From: Flavobacterium sp.
GTDB lineage: Bacteria; Bacteroidota; Bacteroidia; Flavobacteriales; Flavobacteriaceae
DNA length: 64,000 nucleotides
Direction of reading: 5' to 3'
NCBI RefSeq assembly: GCF_039595935.1
Contig: NZ_JBCNKR010000005.1
Location: 434,001 to 498,000, forward strand
Part shown: positions 44,735 to 53,591 of the stretch, piece after piece
Layout: each line of letters starts with the position of its first letter
Position numbering within the stretch: the stretch's first letter is position 1
The notes under the pieces: generated by a model
The model's database searches: none
Told to the model about the DNA's origin: nothing
Seen by the model: only the letters and a program-made list of their open reading frames with translations
Program-made: the position numbers and the translations under genes

Positions 44735-45412
44735 TTATGGATTAGTAGAGGAAACCTCAAGTACTTTTCCATTAAAATATTTATTTCCGTTAAGAGTAAA
44801 ATCATAAATATAAGTTGCCATTCCTTCGGCTGAAATCGGAGCTTGGTAACCCGGGAAAGCTTCATTCAGCATTTCTGTTTGTACAGACCCCAGAGCTAGC
44901 ACATTAAAAGAAATTCCTTTTTCTTTATATTCTTCTGCTAATAATTCGGTTAAAGTAATCACGGCGCCTTTACTAGAACTATAAGCTGCCAAACCTGCAA
45001 ATTTTAAACTTCCGCGTACGCCGCCAATCGAACTTATGGTTACAACATGACTTCCTTTTTGTAAATACGGAAGACAAATTCTGGTAAGATTTGCCACAGC
45101 AAAAACATTTACTTTATAAATACTTTCAAAATCTGCCTGCGTCGTTTCTGCAAAAGGTTTCCATATTAAAGCTCCGGCATTATGTACAACTGCATCAACT
45201 TTTTTCCATGTTGAAGAAAGAAAACTTTCTACTTCGTGCAATGCAGTTTCATCTGCCAAATCAATTGATAAGCAGGTAACGTTTTTATGTTCTAAAAGTG
45301 TTTTAGGAGTTTTTCTGGAAATCGCTAAAACCTGATTTCCGGCATTTGCAAACTGCAATGCTAATTCGTATCCTATTCCTCTACTCGTTCCAGTAACAAT
45401 AATATTTTTCAT
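44735..45412 (-). CDS. Short-chain dehydrogenase/reductase
   Basis: 225 aa SDR. GTSRGIGYELALQFANAG is the NAD(P) loop, VHNAGAL the NNAG-equivalent, and SSIGG with YSSSKGAV gives the Ser-Tyr-Lys catalytic set. Substrate unknown. Last of the minus-strand run after the M28 gene (35-base gap). Confidence 0.88.
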   Translation of the reverse strand: MKNIIVTGTSRGIGYELALQFANAGNQVLAISRKTPKTLLEHKNVTCLSIDLADETALHEVESFLSSTWKKVDAVVHNAGALIWKPFAETTQADFESIYKVNVFAVANLTRICLPYLQKGSHVVTISSIGGVRGSLKFAGLAAYSSSKGAVITLTELLAEEYKEKGISFNVLALGSVQTEMLNEAFPGYQAPISAEGMATYIYDFTLNGNKYFNGKVLEVSSTNP

Positions 45413-45447
45413 GGAGCAAAAATAAGCAAAACCAAAATAACGAACTG

Positions 45448-46419
45448 TTATTTATTCATTACAATTTCTTCTGTTGGTGTTGTTGCAATTTTAGTTACAG
45501 CCGGTAAAAATTCCTGAATAAAAGCTGTCATGTGCGGAATATCCATTACTTTAAATTCGTCTGAAACGTGGTGATAAAAATCGAAATTCTCAAAATCAAA
45601 AGTACTTATAGACTGACATGGTTTTCCGAAAGCTTCAAAAAATGAATAATTATCAGATCTGTAAAACAATTTATATTCGGCTTCTTTAGGCAAAAATCCG
45701 ATTGTTTTTTTTCCAGTATATTCATTTATTTTTTCTGCCATATTCGATTTATCAAAACCGGTTATATAAGCCAGATAATCACGTTTCATAGGAACGCCGA
45801 TCATTTCGATATTCAGCTGGGTATATAAATTGAAGTTTTTAGCTTTTAGTTTTGGAGCCATACTTTTTGAACCTAACAAGCCTTTTTCTTCTCCGGCAAA
45901 AAACACAATAAGAATACTTCTTTTGTTTGATTTTGTTTTACTGAAATATTTTGCCAATTGCGCAACTGCCGTTACTCCCGAAGCATCATCATTTGCACCG
46001 TTATAAATTTGGTCAGGCTGTTGTTTTTTCTCAATTCCGATATGATCGTAGTGTGCGCTTAAAACCACAAATTCATTTTTAAGAACCGGATCTGTTCCTT
46101 CTAAAACTCCCACAATATTAAAAGCCGGAGATTTGAAGTTAGTTAATGTATCTCTGTACGTTTTAAAGTAAGGTTTAATGTCAATTTTCTTTAGGAAATC
46201 TTCTAAAAAAACGGCTGCTTTTTCAATTCCTTTTGTTCCGGTTTCGCGACCTTCTAATTCATCTGAAGAAAGATATTTTAAAAAATCTGAAACATCAGAT
46301 TCTTCAACTTTATACGTGATTTCAACAGATTCTGGTTTTGCTTCTTTTTGACCTACTGTTGATGTATTGGTTTTACATCCCAGAAAAACAAATGGAAGTA
46401 GAAAGTAAAGTTTTTTCAT
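45448..46419 (-). CDS. M28-family zinc aminopeptidase lipoprotein
   Basis: 323 aa. Lipobox LLPFVFLGC (Cys15). Zinc ligands and catalytic residues: HYDHIG, NGANDDASG, FFAGEEKGLLGS, and QSISTFDF with HHVSDEF towards the C-terminus. Removes N-terminal amino acids from peptides in the periplasm or at the surface. Confidence 0.88.
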   Translation of the reverse strand: MKKLYFLLPFVFLGCKTNTSTVGQKEAKPESVEITYKVEESDVSDFLKYLSSDELEGRETGTKGIEKAAVFLEDFLKKIDIKPYFKTYRDTLTNFKSPAFNIVGVLEGTDPVLKNEFVVLSAHYDHIGIEKKQQPDQIYNGANDDASGVTAVAQLAKYFSKTKSNKRSILIVFFAGEEKGLLGSKSMAPKLKAKNFNLYTQLNIEMIGVPMKRDYLAYITGFDKSNMAEKINEYTGKKTIGFLPKEAEYKLFYRSDNYSFFEAFGKPCQSISTFDFENFDFYHHVSDEFKVMDIPHMTAFIQEFLPAVTKIATTPTEEIVMNK

Positions 46420-46447
46420 AAATGAAGATTTAAGCGGGTTTGGTGAA

Positions 46448-47104
46448 CTAGGTTCTTAAAACCGGCAGTTTAAAATATTTTTTATAAACCTTATATGCCT
46501 GAATACTTCCTAAAACAATAAAAAATAATGGTATGCAGACAGGCAATATTGACTTTGACAATTGATTTGTTTTATAAAAAATAGTCTGTAATACGACGAT
46601 CAGACTAAACATTCCTAAAAAAATCCCCATCAAAGTTCCTGCAATATAATAATATTTTAACTTTCTTTCTATAACAATATGATTTCCATTAAGTAAATAT
46701 AAGTTCCAGCTAGTCCAGAACGGAAGCTGTAAAAAATTGAAGCAGTTTAAAATTACTCCTATCACAAAAGGTGAATACATTAAATATTCCTGCAGATAAT
46801 TTTGTGACTGCTCGGCTTTATTAAAATTGAGGTAAAAAACAAAAGCCAGTATAAACATAAAGGCGACAGAAAAAAAATCAATAATTTTCATTAATTTTTT
46901 ATTGTCGACAAGCTCTTTTGCAAAGAGCAGCGTAAAATAAATGACAAAAGTTTCAATAAAAACAACTCCAAATAAAAAGAAAATCAAGTTGTGAATTCCT
47001 GATTTTGAATATATTTCAAGTCCGGCCAGGTTTAAATACCCTAGCGGAATTGACCCTAGAAAACTTACCAGAAATCCAACCGAGATGTTTTTTATTTGTT
47101 TCAT
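46448..47104 (-). CDS. LysE-family transporter
   Basis: 218 aa with about six transmembrane helices. VSFLGSIPLGYLNLAGLEIY near the N-terminus is the LysE-type motif (usually P-G-P/N). Amino-acid or small-molecule exporter of unknown substrate. Two bases after the ATP-grasp gene. Confidence 0.75.
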   Translation of the reverse strand: MKQIKNISVGFLVSFLGSIPLGYLNLAGLEIYSKSGIHNLIFFLFGVVFIETFVIYFTLLFAKELVDNKKLMKIIDFFSVAFMFILAFVFYLNFNKAEQSQNYLQEYLMYSPFVIGVILNCFNFLQLPFWTSWNLYLLNGNHIVIERKLKYYYIAGTLMGIFLGMFSLIVVLQTIFYKTNQLSKSILPVCIPLFFIVLGSIQAYKVYKKYFKLPVLRT

Positions 47105-47106
47105 TT

Positions 47107-48141
47107 CTAAAAATTCATGATTTTATTATTTTGCGCCACATGCAGTCTGTATTGATGCATTCCTACTTTATGGTCTAAATAAGGAACTCCCATTTTATGG
47201 TTCTCTACACTTATTTCATACATATAAGTAATATGGCGCGCGAGCTCTTTCCAGGCAAACCATACGGAATGTTTAGGATCGTAAATATGAGTAGGTTCGC
47301 TTGCCGCACCATTAAGTTCTACTATTTGAAAATTTTCTCCTCGCTCTAATTCTTCAAAAGTATTGTACATGATATCAAAACGTCCGAAATAAAATTCCGG
47401 AATTTGAACTGCAACCTTGTTAATTGCTTCTGTTAATTCAGGCGTTATCCAATGGCTGCCGTCAAGAAATTTTGCTCCGCGTGCGTGATTGCCAAACGGA
47501 ACCAAATTCATAGTTTCATCCTGCGATAAAATTTGCTGCAGCTGTTTTCCATATTCTGCTTTTAAAGCATCCATTTGCAGTTCAAATCTCGGATTCTGCT
47601 TAATTAAATCTTCAATGGTAGATTTTCCGTCTCCCGTTACAATCAAAAATTCTTTAGAAACAATTCCGGTAATTTTTCCGTTTTTTTGAAGCGGACGACG
47701 TACATAAAAGATGCCTACTTCTTTTTCAAACGGAATTAGATCCTGCAATAAAAAATCAAAGTTTGCTTTGCTTGCATAATCAGCCAGCTCAGAAACAGAT
47801 TTGATTTTTTTTACACCAGAACCCCGCAGTCCAATGTCGGGTTTTGCGATTAACGGAAAATCAATTTCATTTTCCTCCAATAAATTTAGAATCTCTTTAA
47901 AATCAGAATTCTCGTGAATCAAAATGGTTTTCGGGTAATGTTTTTTGGGCAGCAAATCGTAAATCTGTTTTTTACTTTCCATCATAAATCCGCCATTTTT
48001 AATTTTGGGATTAGAAGCATTAAAGAAAAAAACAGATCTGGCTTTTACAGCGTAATAGGCCCAAAGAAAATAAATAGGAAAATATAAAACCTGAAACGGC
48101 CAGTATTCACAATTGGTAACTTTATGAAAAAATAACTTCAT
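47107..48141 (-). CDS. ATP-grasp ligase (D-Ala-D-Ala ligase-like)
   Basis: 344 aa. The N-terminus has a hydrophobic stretch (about 15-35). ATP-grasp features: LIAKPDIGLRGSGVKKI (Lys and glycine loop), FEKEVGIFYVRRP, DIMYNTFEEL and VELNGAASEPTHIYDP as the metal-binding end. An amide-forming ligase of unknown substrate. Eleven bases downstream of the TANGO2/NRDE gene. Confidence 0.75.
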   Translation of the reverse strand: MKLFFHKVTNCEYWPFQVLYFPIYFLWAYYAVKARSVFFFNASNPKIKNGGFMMESKKQIYDLLPKKHYPKTILIHENSDFKEILNLLEENEIDFPLIAKPDIGLRGSGVKKIKSVSELADYASKANFDFLLQDLIPFEKEVGIFYVRRPLQKNGKITGIVSKEFLIVTGDGKSTIEDLIKQNPRFELQMDALKAEYGKQLQQILSQDETMNLVPFGNHARGAKFLDGSHWITPELTEAINKVAVQIPEFYFGRFDIMYNTFEELERGENFQIVELNGAASEPTHIYDPKHSVWFAWKELARHITYMYEISVENHKMGVPYLDHKVGMHQYRLHVAQNNKIMNF

Positions 48142-48152
48142 TGTTTTCGATT

Positions 48153-48863
48153 TTAAATTTGAATAAAAGAGGCCGAAAAATCTTTGGTTTTAACTAAATC
48201 ATAATATTTCATGGCACCTTTATTTTGCTCTGTTACTACCTGAGTTACACTTAAGGTTTTCATAATATTTTCCCTATTGATAATTAAACCGTTTTGCGCA
48301 TCGTCGGTATGAGTGTTTTTATGAAAATGGATCATATCCGGAGCCGAGATTTCATTTTTATCTTTGATAAATTCAAAAAACCAATCAGATCGTTCTTTTC
48401 TAATTTCCTCAGGATATAAAGTTACCGATGACCAAATGTAACTTTGTGTTTCATCCAGCTTTGTTGTTCTTTTACTGAAACCATCCCAGATCAATTCGTA
48501 TAGTCTTTTTTGCTGATACAAAACCAGCGTAAAAGGTTCTATATTTTCAAGATTAATCTGTTTCCAAAAATCTTTGGGAGAATCATTTTCGATAATATCG
48601 AGCACAATTAATCCGCGGCTTTTTCGATACGGAAGAACCGGAGTGTGTTTTATAATTCCGCCATTTAACAAAACCACAACCGTTCCATTTTCATCAACGG
48701 CAAACCAGGTTCCTCCCGCTTTTGAATCTTTTGGATACATAATTTTTTTTCCGTTGTGACTGTAATTTCTTGGCACAATTGCACCGGCCCGAATTACTTT
48801 TTCGTCCCGGTTTGAAGTAATAATGGCAACTCCGTTATTATTTACAAAACTTACTGTACACAT
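48153..48863 (-). CDS. NRDE/TANGO2-family protein
   Basis: 236 aa starting MCTV with the family hallmark TSNRDE (residues 16-21) and Cys2, as in the Ntn-hydrolase-like TANGO2 group. GGTWFAVDENGTVVVLLNGG is also typical. TANGO2 relatives are implicated in heme/acyl-CoA handling in eukaryotes; the bacterial role is unknown. Its start overlaps the DinB gene by 13 bases. Confidence 0.85.
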   Translation of the reverse strand: MCTVSFVNNNGVAIITSNRDEKVIRAGAIVPRNYSHNGKKIMYPKDSKAGGTWFAVDENGTVVVLLNGGIIKHTPVLPYRKSRGLIVLDIIENDSPKDFWKQINLENIEPFTLVLYQQKRLYELIWDGFSKRTTKLDETQSYIWSSVTLYPEEIRKERSDWFFEFIKDKNEISAPDMIHFHKNTHTDDAQNGLIINRENIMKTLSVTQVVTEQNKGAMKYYDLVKTKDFSASFIQI

Positions 48864-49339
48864 TGTTTTCTATATTCGATTGTGGAACGCGCTACACCAA
48901 AATTTTCGTTCAGCAAAACATTTTCAAATTGCAAAACAGCAACTTTTATCAAAGCCTGATGATGAATACAATGTTCTAAATTATAAAGCAGTTCTCTGTA
49001 ATAATTACTCTGAATTCTAAAAGTAAGTCCGTCAATCATTTGTTCTAAAAAAAGAATTTTATTTTCTGACTTTAAACTCTTTTTAATTTTCAGAATACAT
49101 TCGTTTGCAAATTGAGTTTCGGTTTGAATACGTTTGTTACGTTCTCTGTTATCATAATTTAAAACTTCAGATTCATAACTATTTTCAAGACATTGAAACA
49201 TTTCAATAATATGGCGCGTGTGTTCGCCAATACTTGAGTTACTCAAAGCCGCACAGGGCTCTGAGTATAATTGATCAGATAACTGGTTTAATAAATTTGT
49301 TAACTCATCTAAACTTTGGTTTATTGATTTTATCAGCAT
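48851..49339 (-). CDS. DinB-fold protein
   Basis: 162 aa four-helix-bundle protein. SSIGEHTRHIIEMFQCL holds the first metal-ligand His, and the later YNLEHCIHHQALIKV the second pair. DinB/YfiT-type proteins are metal-dependent thiol-transferases or of unknown function. Flanked by DoxX (2 bases) and TANGO2 (overlap). Confidence 0.8.
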   Translation of the reverse strand: MLIKSINQSLDELTNLLNQLSDQLYSEPCAALSNSSIGEHTRHIIEMFQCLENSYESEVLNYDNRERNKRIQTETQFANECILKIKKSLKSENKILFLEQMIDGLTFRIQSNYYRELLYNLEHCIHHQALIKVAVLQFENVLLNENFGVARSTIEYRKQCVQ

Positions 49340-49341
49340 GA

Positions 49342-49728
49342 TTATTTTGTTTTTAGAAGGTTAATTATTTTGTTCTTATTTAAATAAAGTAATCCTAAAC
49401 AAGATAGAAACGTAATCAGAGCGAGAGTAAACAAAAGCCCGCCATCGTTTTTAACTTCAATTCCTAAAACAAATAAATGCGAAAAGATGGCACCTGTCAT
49501 AACGCCAATTCCGCCTAAAGCGCCTAGCCACGTTGTTTTAGGAATCAAAATTAAAATCGCAAAGATCAGTTCGGCAATTCCAGATCCTAATCGTCCGTAA
49601 GGTTCAATCCCTAAAGTCGAAAAAATATAAACACTTTCCGGCGCTCCTGTAAATTTAAAATATAAAGTCTGCAGTAAAATCACCGATGCTGTCAGTCTCA
49701 AAACCCAGGTTATTATTTGTGTTTTCAT
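49342..49728 (-). CDS. DoxX-family membrane protein
   Basis: 128 aa with four transmembrane helices. YFKFTGAPESVYIF and EPYGRLGSGIAELIFAI are typical of DoxX-like proteins, often linked to quinone/redox functions. Four bases from the YHS gene. Confidence 0.8.
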   Translation of the reverse strand: MKTQIITWVLRLTASVILLQTLYFKFTGAPESVYIFSTLGIEPYGRLGSGIAELIFAILILIPKTTWLGALGGIGVMTGAIFSHLFVLGIEVKNDGGLLFTLALITFLSCLGLLYLNKNKIINLLKTK

Positions 49729-49732
49729 AACC

Positions 49733-50194
49733 TTAGTTTTTATATATTTTTTTCCAATTCGTATCTGCTTTCTCTTTTAAATTATCCTGATCCTCGTTCC
49801 AGCTTTTCAATGTATTATTAAAATAAGCATTGTAGAACAAATACAGTTTGCCATCGACAATTTTAAAAGTTTCCGGATTTATTTCGACTTTTTCACCAGT
49901 ACTTCCCATAGCATAAGCACACCAGCCGCCATATTGAGGTTCGTATTTTGATGGATTTTTTAAGAAAGCATTTTTATTTTCAGCAGAAGAAAAATTATAA
50001 GTCACGCCCTGATACGAAACCGAAATTTCTTTTTTCCCTTTAACTGCTTTTCCCTGATTAAAATATCCAACAGGATCATAACCCTGAATACCTACTTTGT
50101 TTTCTAAATTATACTGGCTGATTCTTTTTGCATCGTTTTGAGCAAATGAACTACCTGAAATTAAAATCAATAACAATAATACTAGCTTTTTCAT
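49733..50194 (-). CDS. Exported YHS-domain protein
   Basis: 153 aa. Signal peptide (KLVLLLLILISGSSFAQ). YHS-type domain: IQGYDPVGYF, VTYNFSSAENKNAFLKNP and YEPQYGGWCAYAMG. YHS domains are associated with metal (Cu/heavy metal) binding. Seven bases downstream of the redoxin gene; secreted partner of that operon. Confidence 0.85.
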   Translation of the reverse strand: MKKLVLLLLILISGSSFAQNDAKRISQYNLENKVGIQGYDPVGYFNQGKAVKGKKEISVSYQGVTYNFSSAENKNAFLKNPSKYEPQYGGWCAYAMGSTGEKVEINPETFKIVDGKLYLFYNAYFNNTLKSWNEDQDNLKEKADTNWKKIYKN

Positions 50195-50201
50195 CTTTAA
50201 T

Positions 50202-50798
50202 TTATTTTAAGTTTTTTAATACTGATACCAATAATTCTGTTGAGATACGTTGTTTAAAATCGGGTGCGATATATTCAAAAAGTATATCAGCATCGGTGTT
50301 TACTACAAAAACAGATGGAACTGGCAGTAAGCTGTTATTGATTCCATTAGAATGTACGTTAATTACTTCTTTGTAGTTTTCCGGAGCCTGATAATCAATC
50401 CCTACCGCTTTTATTAATGCCATGTTTGAATCTGAAAGTAAACTGTATTTTACTTTATCTTTTTCTTCTGTTATTTTTAGATTTTCAGGAGAATCCGGAC
50501 TTACAGCAATAATTTGGTAACCTAAATCGATAATTTGTTTTTCAGCTCCAGCCAATGACTGCAAATGGATATTGCAATACGGACACCAACCGCCGCGATA
50601 AAAAACAAGAACCGTTTTTTTCTTGTTAAGTAAGTCTAAAATACTAACATCTGCATTTTCAGGTGTTTTCAAACTTGCATTTGGAATTTTTTCACCAATT
50701 AATAAAGGTGCAATATCCGTTGCCGATTTAGGAGTCGGTTTTTGTGCATGAGCAGCCGAAGTCAGGGCTGTCAGAAAAATTAAAAGTATTTTTTTCAT
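50202..50798 (-). CDS. Exported AhpC/TSA-type redoxin
   Basis: 198 aa. Signal peptide (ILLIFLTALTSAAHA). Thioredoxin-fold with the active site YRGGWCPYCNIHLQ, i.e. a CxxC peroxiredoxin-like family. PLLIGEKIPNASLKTPENAD is the typical lead-in. Periplasmic disulfide/peroxide reduction. First gene of the seven-gene run to 46448. Confidence 0.87.
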   Translation of the reverse strand: MKKILLIFLTALTSAAHAQKPTPKSATDIAPLLIGEKIPNASLKTPENADVSILDLLNKKKTVLVFYRGGWCPYCNIHLQSLAGAEKQIIDLGYQIIAVSPDSPENLKITEEKDKVKYSLLSDSNMALIKAVGIDYQAPENYKEVINVHSNGINNSLLPVPSVFVVNTDADILFEYIAPDFKQRISTELLVSVLKNLK

Positions 50799-50915
50799 AG
50801 TGTATTTGTTTTACATCTTTTTGATGATGTAAAATTATAGCACTACGAAAAAGCAAAATGTCGGCTAATTTACACTTCTGGTAAAATAGTTTTTAAGCTA
50901 TTGTATTTATTAAAT

Positions 50916-51004
50916 GTTTCACGCAGATTTGGAAAGATTTAGGCAGATAAACACAGATTTATTTTAATTAAATCTGTTAAAATCTTTTAAAATCTGCGTG
51001 AAAA
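50916..51004. repeat. Imperfect inverted repeat (TTTCACGCAGATT)
   Basis: TTTCACGCAGATTTGG (from 50918) and its inverse AAATCTGCGTGAAA (50990-51003), with AATCTGTT/AACAGATT segments between. The same motif appears as a single arm near 34755. Confidence 0.6.
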
Positions 51005-51019
51005 AAATCTAACGAATTA

Positions 51020-51697
51020 TTATAATTTGGTAATATCAGGAATGATAATTTCCTTTCTGTTGTAGCTCAACAGCTGGTTAATTTCCATTTCATTCAGTAA
51101 TTGTGTAGCGGTTTGTCTCGAAGTACAAATAATTTGGGCAATATCATTTTGGGTTAAATAATTTTCGAGAGTTACCGAATTTCCATTTTTTACACCTTCA
51201 TTTTCTGCCCAGTCTTTAAGAAATTGATAAAGTCTGGTTTTGGCGTCTTTAGAAATTAAATTAGCATAACTGTTCTTGACGCGTTTCATTTTTAAACCAA
51301 CAAATTTGGTATATGAAATTGCAAGAGTAGGATTTCGAAGTAATAAATCTTCAAAATCAGACATTAAAAAACTGCAGATTACAACATCATCAGAAAGTAC
51401 TTTTGCATATTCTTCTTCCTTACTATCTGTTTCTAAAGTTAATTCGCCAAACAAATCTCCTTTTTGAATAATGTCTTTTATTGTTTCATTGCCATCATCA
51501 TCAATAGCCACAATTTTTATGTTTCCTTTTTTGAGTAAAAAAATACGAGGCACATCAGAAGAAGAGAAATAAATAATTTCTCCTTTTGATGCTTTTTTAA
51601 AACCGGTAATAATGCATAATTGTTTGATTTGTGAATAGCTCAGCGTTCTAAACAATTTATGATCCCGCAAGTACCAATATTTTAAATCTTCGTACAT
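51020..51697 (-). CDS. Crp/Fnr-family transcriptional regulator
   Basis: 225 aa. N-terminal cyclic-nucleotide-binding-like beta roll (about 20-140; GEIIYFSS, KKGNIKIVAIDDDGN, GDLFGELTLET). C-terminal winged helix (NDIAQIICTSRQTATQLLNE). No Fnr-type cysteine cluster at the N-terminus. Transcribed towards the redoxin operon, which it may control; this is a guess from position. Confidence 0.88.
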   Translation of the reverse strand: MYEDLKYWYLRDHKLFRTLSYSQIKQLCIITGFKKASKGEIIYFSSSDVPRIFLLKKGNIKIVAIDDDGNETIKDIIQKGDLFGELTLETDSKEEEYAKVLSDDVVICSFLMSDFEDLLLRNPTLAISYTKFVGLKMKRVKNSYANLISKDAKTRLYQFLKDWAENEGVKNGNSVTLENYLTQNDIAQIICTSRQTATQLLNEMEINQLLSYNRKEIIIPDITKL

Positions 51698-51772
51698 AAA
51701 AATTAAATCTGTTGGTGTAAAAGTAATTAATTTAACAGTTACATGTGATTATCTTTCCGATAAGTTTTAAGT

Positions 51773-51893
51773 ACGCTGATGAGGCGGATTCGCTACCGCG
51801 AAGACGCTGATTGAGGCGGATTTTTTATTTTCAAAAATAATAGAAATCCGTTTTATCCGCGTCTTCGCGAAGCGAATCCGTGTCATCCGCGTT
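51773..51893. repeat. Long imperfect palindrome (GCGAAGACGC type)
   Basis: GCGGATTCGCTACCGCGAAG followed by ACGC (51783-51806) faces GCGTCTTCGCGAAGCGAATC plus CG (about 51859-51880). Further GATGAGGCGG/CCGTGTCATCCGC arms. Between Crp gene start and the acyl-CoA dehydrogenase terminator; no gene. Confidence 0.7.
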
Positions 51894-51911
51894 CAATTTA
51901 AAGTTAAAAAC

Positions 51912-51948
51912 AAAACCCTTTTAAAGCCTAAACTTCAAAAGGGTTTTT
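51912..51948 (-). terminator. Terminator of acyl-CoA dehydrogenase gene
   Basis: AAAACCCTTTT and AAAAGGGTTTTT arms around a 14-base loop, 23 bases after the stop codon. Confidence 0.85.
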
Positions 51949-51970
51949 ATTAATTTATTTTTATAGAAGA

Positions 51971-53113
51971 TTATCCTGCGATAACGGCTCTTGAAATTAC
52001 TATTTTCTGGATTTCAGAAGTTCCTTCATAGATTTGAGTAATTTTTGCATCACGCATTAAACGCTCAACATGGTATTCTTTCACATAACCATTTCCTCCG
52101 TGAATCTGAACAGCTTCTACAGAAGTATCCATAGCAACCTGCGAAGCAAATAATTTTGCCATTGCCCCACTTACATCGTAGTTTTTATGCTGATCTTTAT
52201 CCCAGGCTGCTTTCATACATAAATGACGCGCCGCTTCTATATTCACAGCCATATCTGCTAATTTAAAAGCAATTGCCTGATGATTGCAGATTTCTGTTCC
52301 GAATGCTTTTCTTTCTTTAGAATATTTCAAAGCCAGTTCATAAGCTCCGGAAGCAATTCCTAAAGCCTGAGATGCAATACCAATTCTACCTCCTGCTAAA
52401 GTTTTCATTGCAAATTTAAATCCGAAACCGTCTTCACCAATTCTGTTTTCTTTCGGAACTTTTACATCCGTAAACATTAAAGAATGCGTATCAGAACCAC
52501 GGATTCCCATTTTTTGCTCTTTTGGACCAACAGAGAAACCTGGCATATCTTTAGTCATAATCAAGGCATTGATTCCTTTATGTTTTAATTCAGGATGCGT
52601 TTGTACAATTACTAAATATACCGAAGCTGTGTTTCCGTTTGTAATCCAGTTTTTAGTTCCGTTTACCAAATAGTGGTCGCCCATATCAATCGCAGTTGTT
52701 TTTTGCGAAGTTGCGTCACTTCCGGCTTCCGGCTCGCTTAAACAAAATGCTCCGTGAATTTGTCCAGAAGCTAAGCCCGGTAAATATTTTTGTTTTTGTT
52801 CTTCGGTTCCATATTCCTGTAATCCCCAGCAAACTAATGAATTGTTTACAGACATTACTACAGAAGCAGAAGCATCAACTTTAGAAATTTCTTCCATTGC
52901 AATAACATACGAAATCGCATCAAGTCCGCTTCCTCCGTATTTAGGATCAACCATCATTCCCATGAATCCTAGTTCTCCCATTTTTTTAACTTGCTCAGCC
53001 GGGAAAATTTGTTTTTCGTCACGCTCAATAACTCCTGGTAATAATTCATTTTGAGCAAAATCTCTCGCAGCTTGCTGAATCATTAAATGTTCTTCGGTAA
53101 GATTAAAATCCAT
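51971..53113 (-). CDS. Acyl-CoA dehydrogenase
   Basis: 380 aa FAD enzyme. First step of acyl-CoA beta-oxidation or branched-chain acid degradation. GAFCLSEPEAGSDA and WITNG flavin-contact motifs; the C-terminal IYEGTSEIQ carries the catalytic Glu region; QIHGGNGYVKEYHVERLMRD is the family signature. Closest in style to short/branched-chain acyl-CoA dehydrogenases. Has a full promoter and a palindromic operator shared with the KAS III gene. Confidence 0.93.
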   Translation of the reverse strand: MDFNLTEEHLMIQQAARDFAQNELLPGVIERDEKQIFPAEQVKKMGELGFMGMMVDPKYGGSGLDAISYVIAMEEISKVDASASVVMSVNNSLVCWGLQEYGTEEQKQKYLPGLASGQIHGAFCLSEPEAGSDATSQKTTAIDMGDHYLVNGTKNWITNGNTASVYLVIVQTHPELKHKGINALIMTKDMPGFSVGPKEQKMGIRGSDTHSLMFTDVKVPKENRIGEDGFGFKFAMKTLAGGRIGIASQALGIASGAYELALKYSKERKAFGTEICNHQAIAFKLADMAVNIEAARHLCMKAAWDKDQHKNYDVSGAMAKLFASQVAMDTSVEAVQIHGGNGYVKEYHVERLMRDAKITQIYEGTSEIQKIVISRAVIAG

Positions 53114-53211
53114 AGTTTTTATTTTATTGTTTTTCTAAACCGAATGTATAATTCAGTTTGGTGGTTTTTTATTTATTTTTTTGAAAAGCCAATTTATGGT
53201 CAAAAGGCTTC

Positions 53212-53242
53212 CAAAGATAATTTTTAAATGCGGATTTTACAA
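53212..53242 (-). promoter_or_regulatory. Promoter of acyl-CoA dehydrogenase gene
   Basis: On the minus strand, TTG (53242-53240), 20 bases, TATCTTTG (53219-53212). A complete match. The untranslated leader is about 90 bases. Confidence 0.75.
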
Positions 53243-53255
53243 TGCACGCATATAA
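53242..53255 (-). promoter_or_regulatory. Putative operator TTATATGCGTGCAT, site 2
   Basis: Reads TTATATGCGTGCAT on the minus strand, identical to 39049-39062. The last base overlaps the TTG of the -33 element, where a repressor or activator could act. Confidence 0.6.
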
Positions 53256-53591
53256 ATTTAATAGATCAACAAGAATAACGATAACGTTTTCGTAATAATT
53301 TATCATTTGTATCAAACAGACTATAATTTTGCAGCGTTTTTTCTAAAATCCAAGATTAAAAAATGCGGTGTAGAAACTTCAAAAAATCAAATTTCAAGAC
53401 ATTTTCTTCTCAGAAAAGATTAAACAATTGCTAAAGGGCGTAAATCTACGTAAAACTAGTCTTACTAATTTGATTACTAAACCGATAGAGTAAAAAAAAT
53501 AAAAAACAGCAGAAAAAAAACTTCTAAAAAAAGGCCATAATATTGACAAATTAACATTATTTTTGCCTTAAAATTAAATAATTGACAGAAC
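53256..53591. other. Divergent regulatory gap
   Basis: No gene. AT-rich, with a -7 box TATTTTTG (53558-53565) for the plus-strand gene at 53592, about 27 bases before its ATG; no ideally spaced -33 TTG. Confidence 0.5.

Noticed and set aside
45417..45424. TATTTTTG box just before the SDR gene as a promoter
   Set aside because: No -33 TTG at correct spacing and the gene is only 35 bases behind the M28 gene, so it is more likely co-transcribed.
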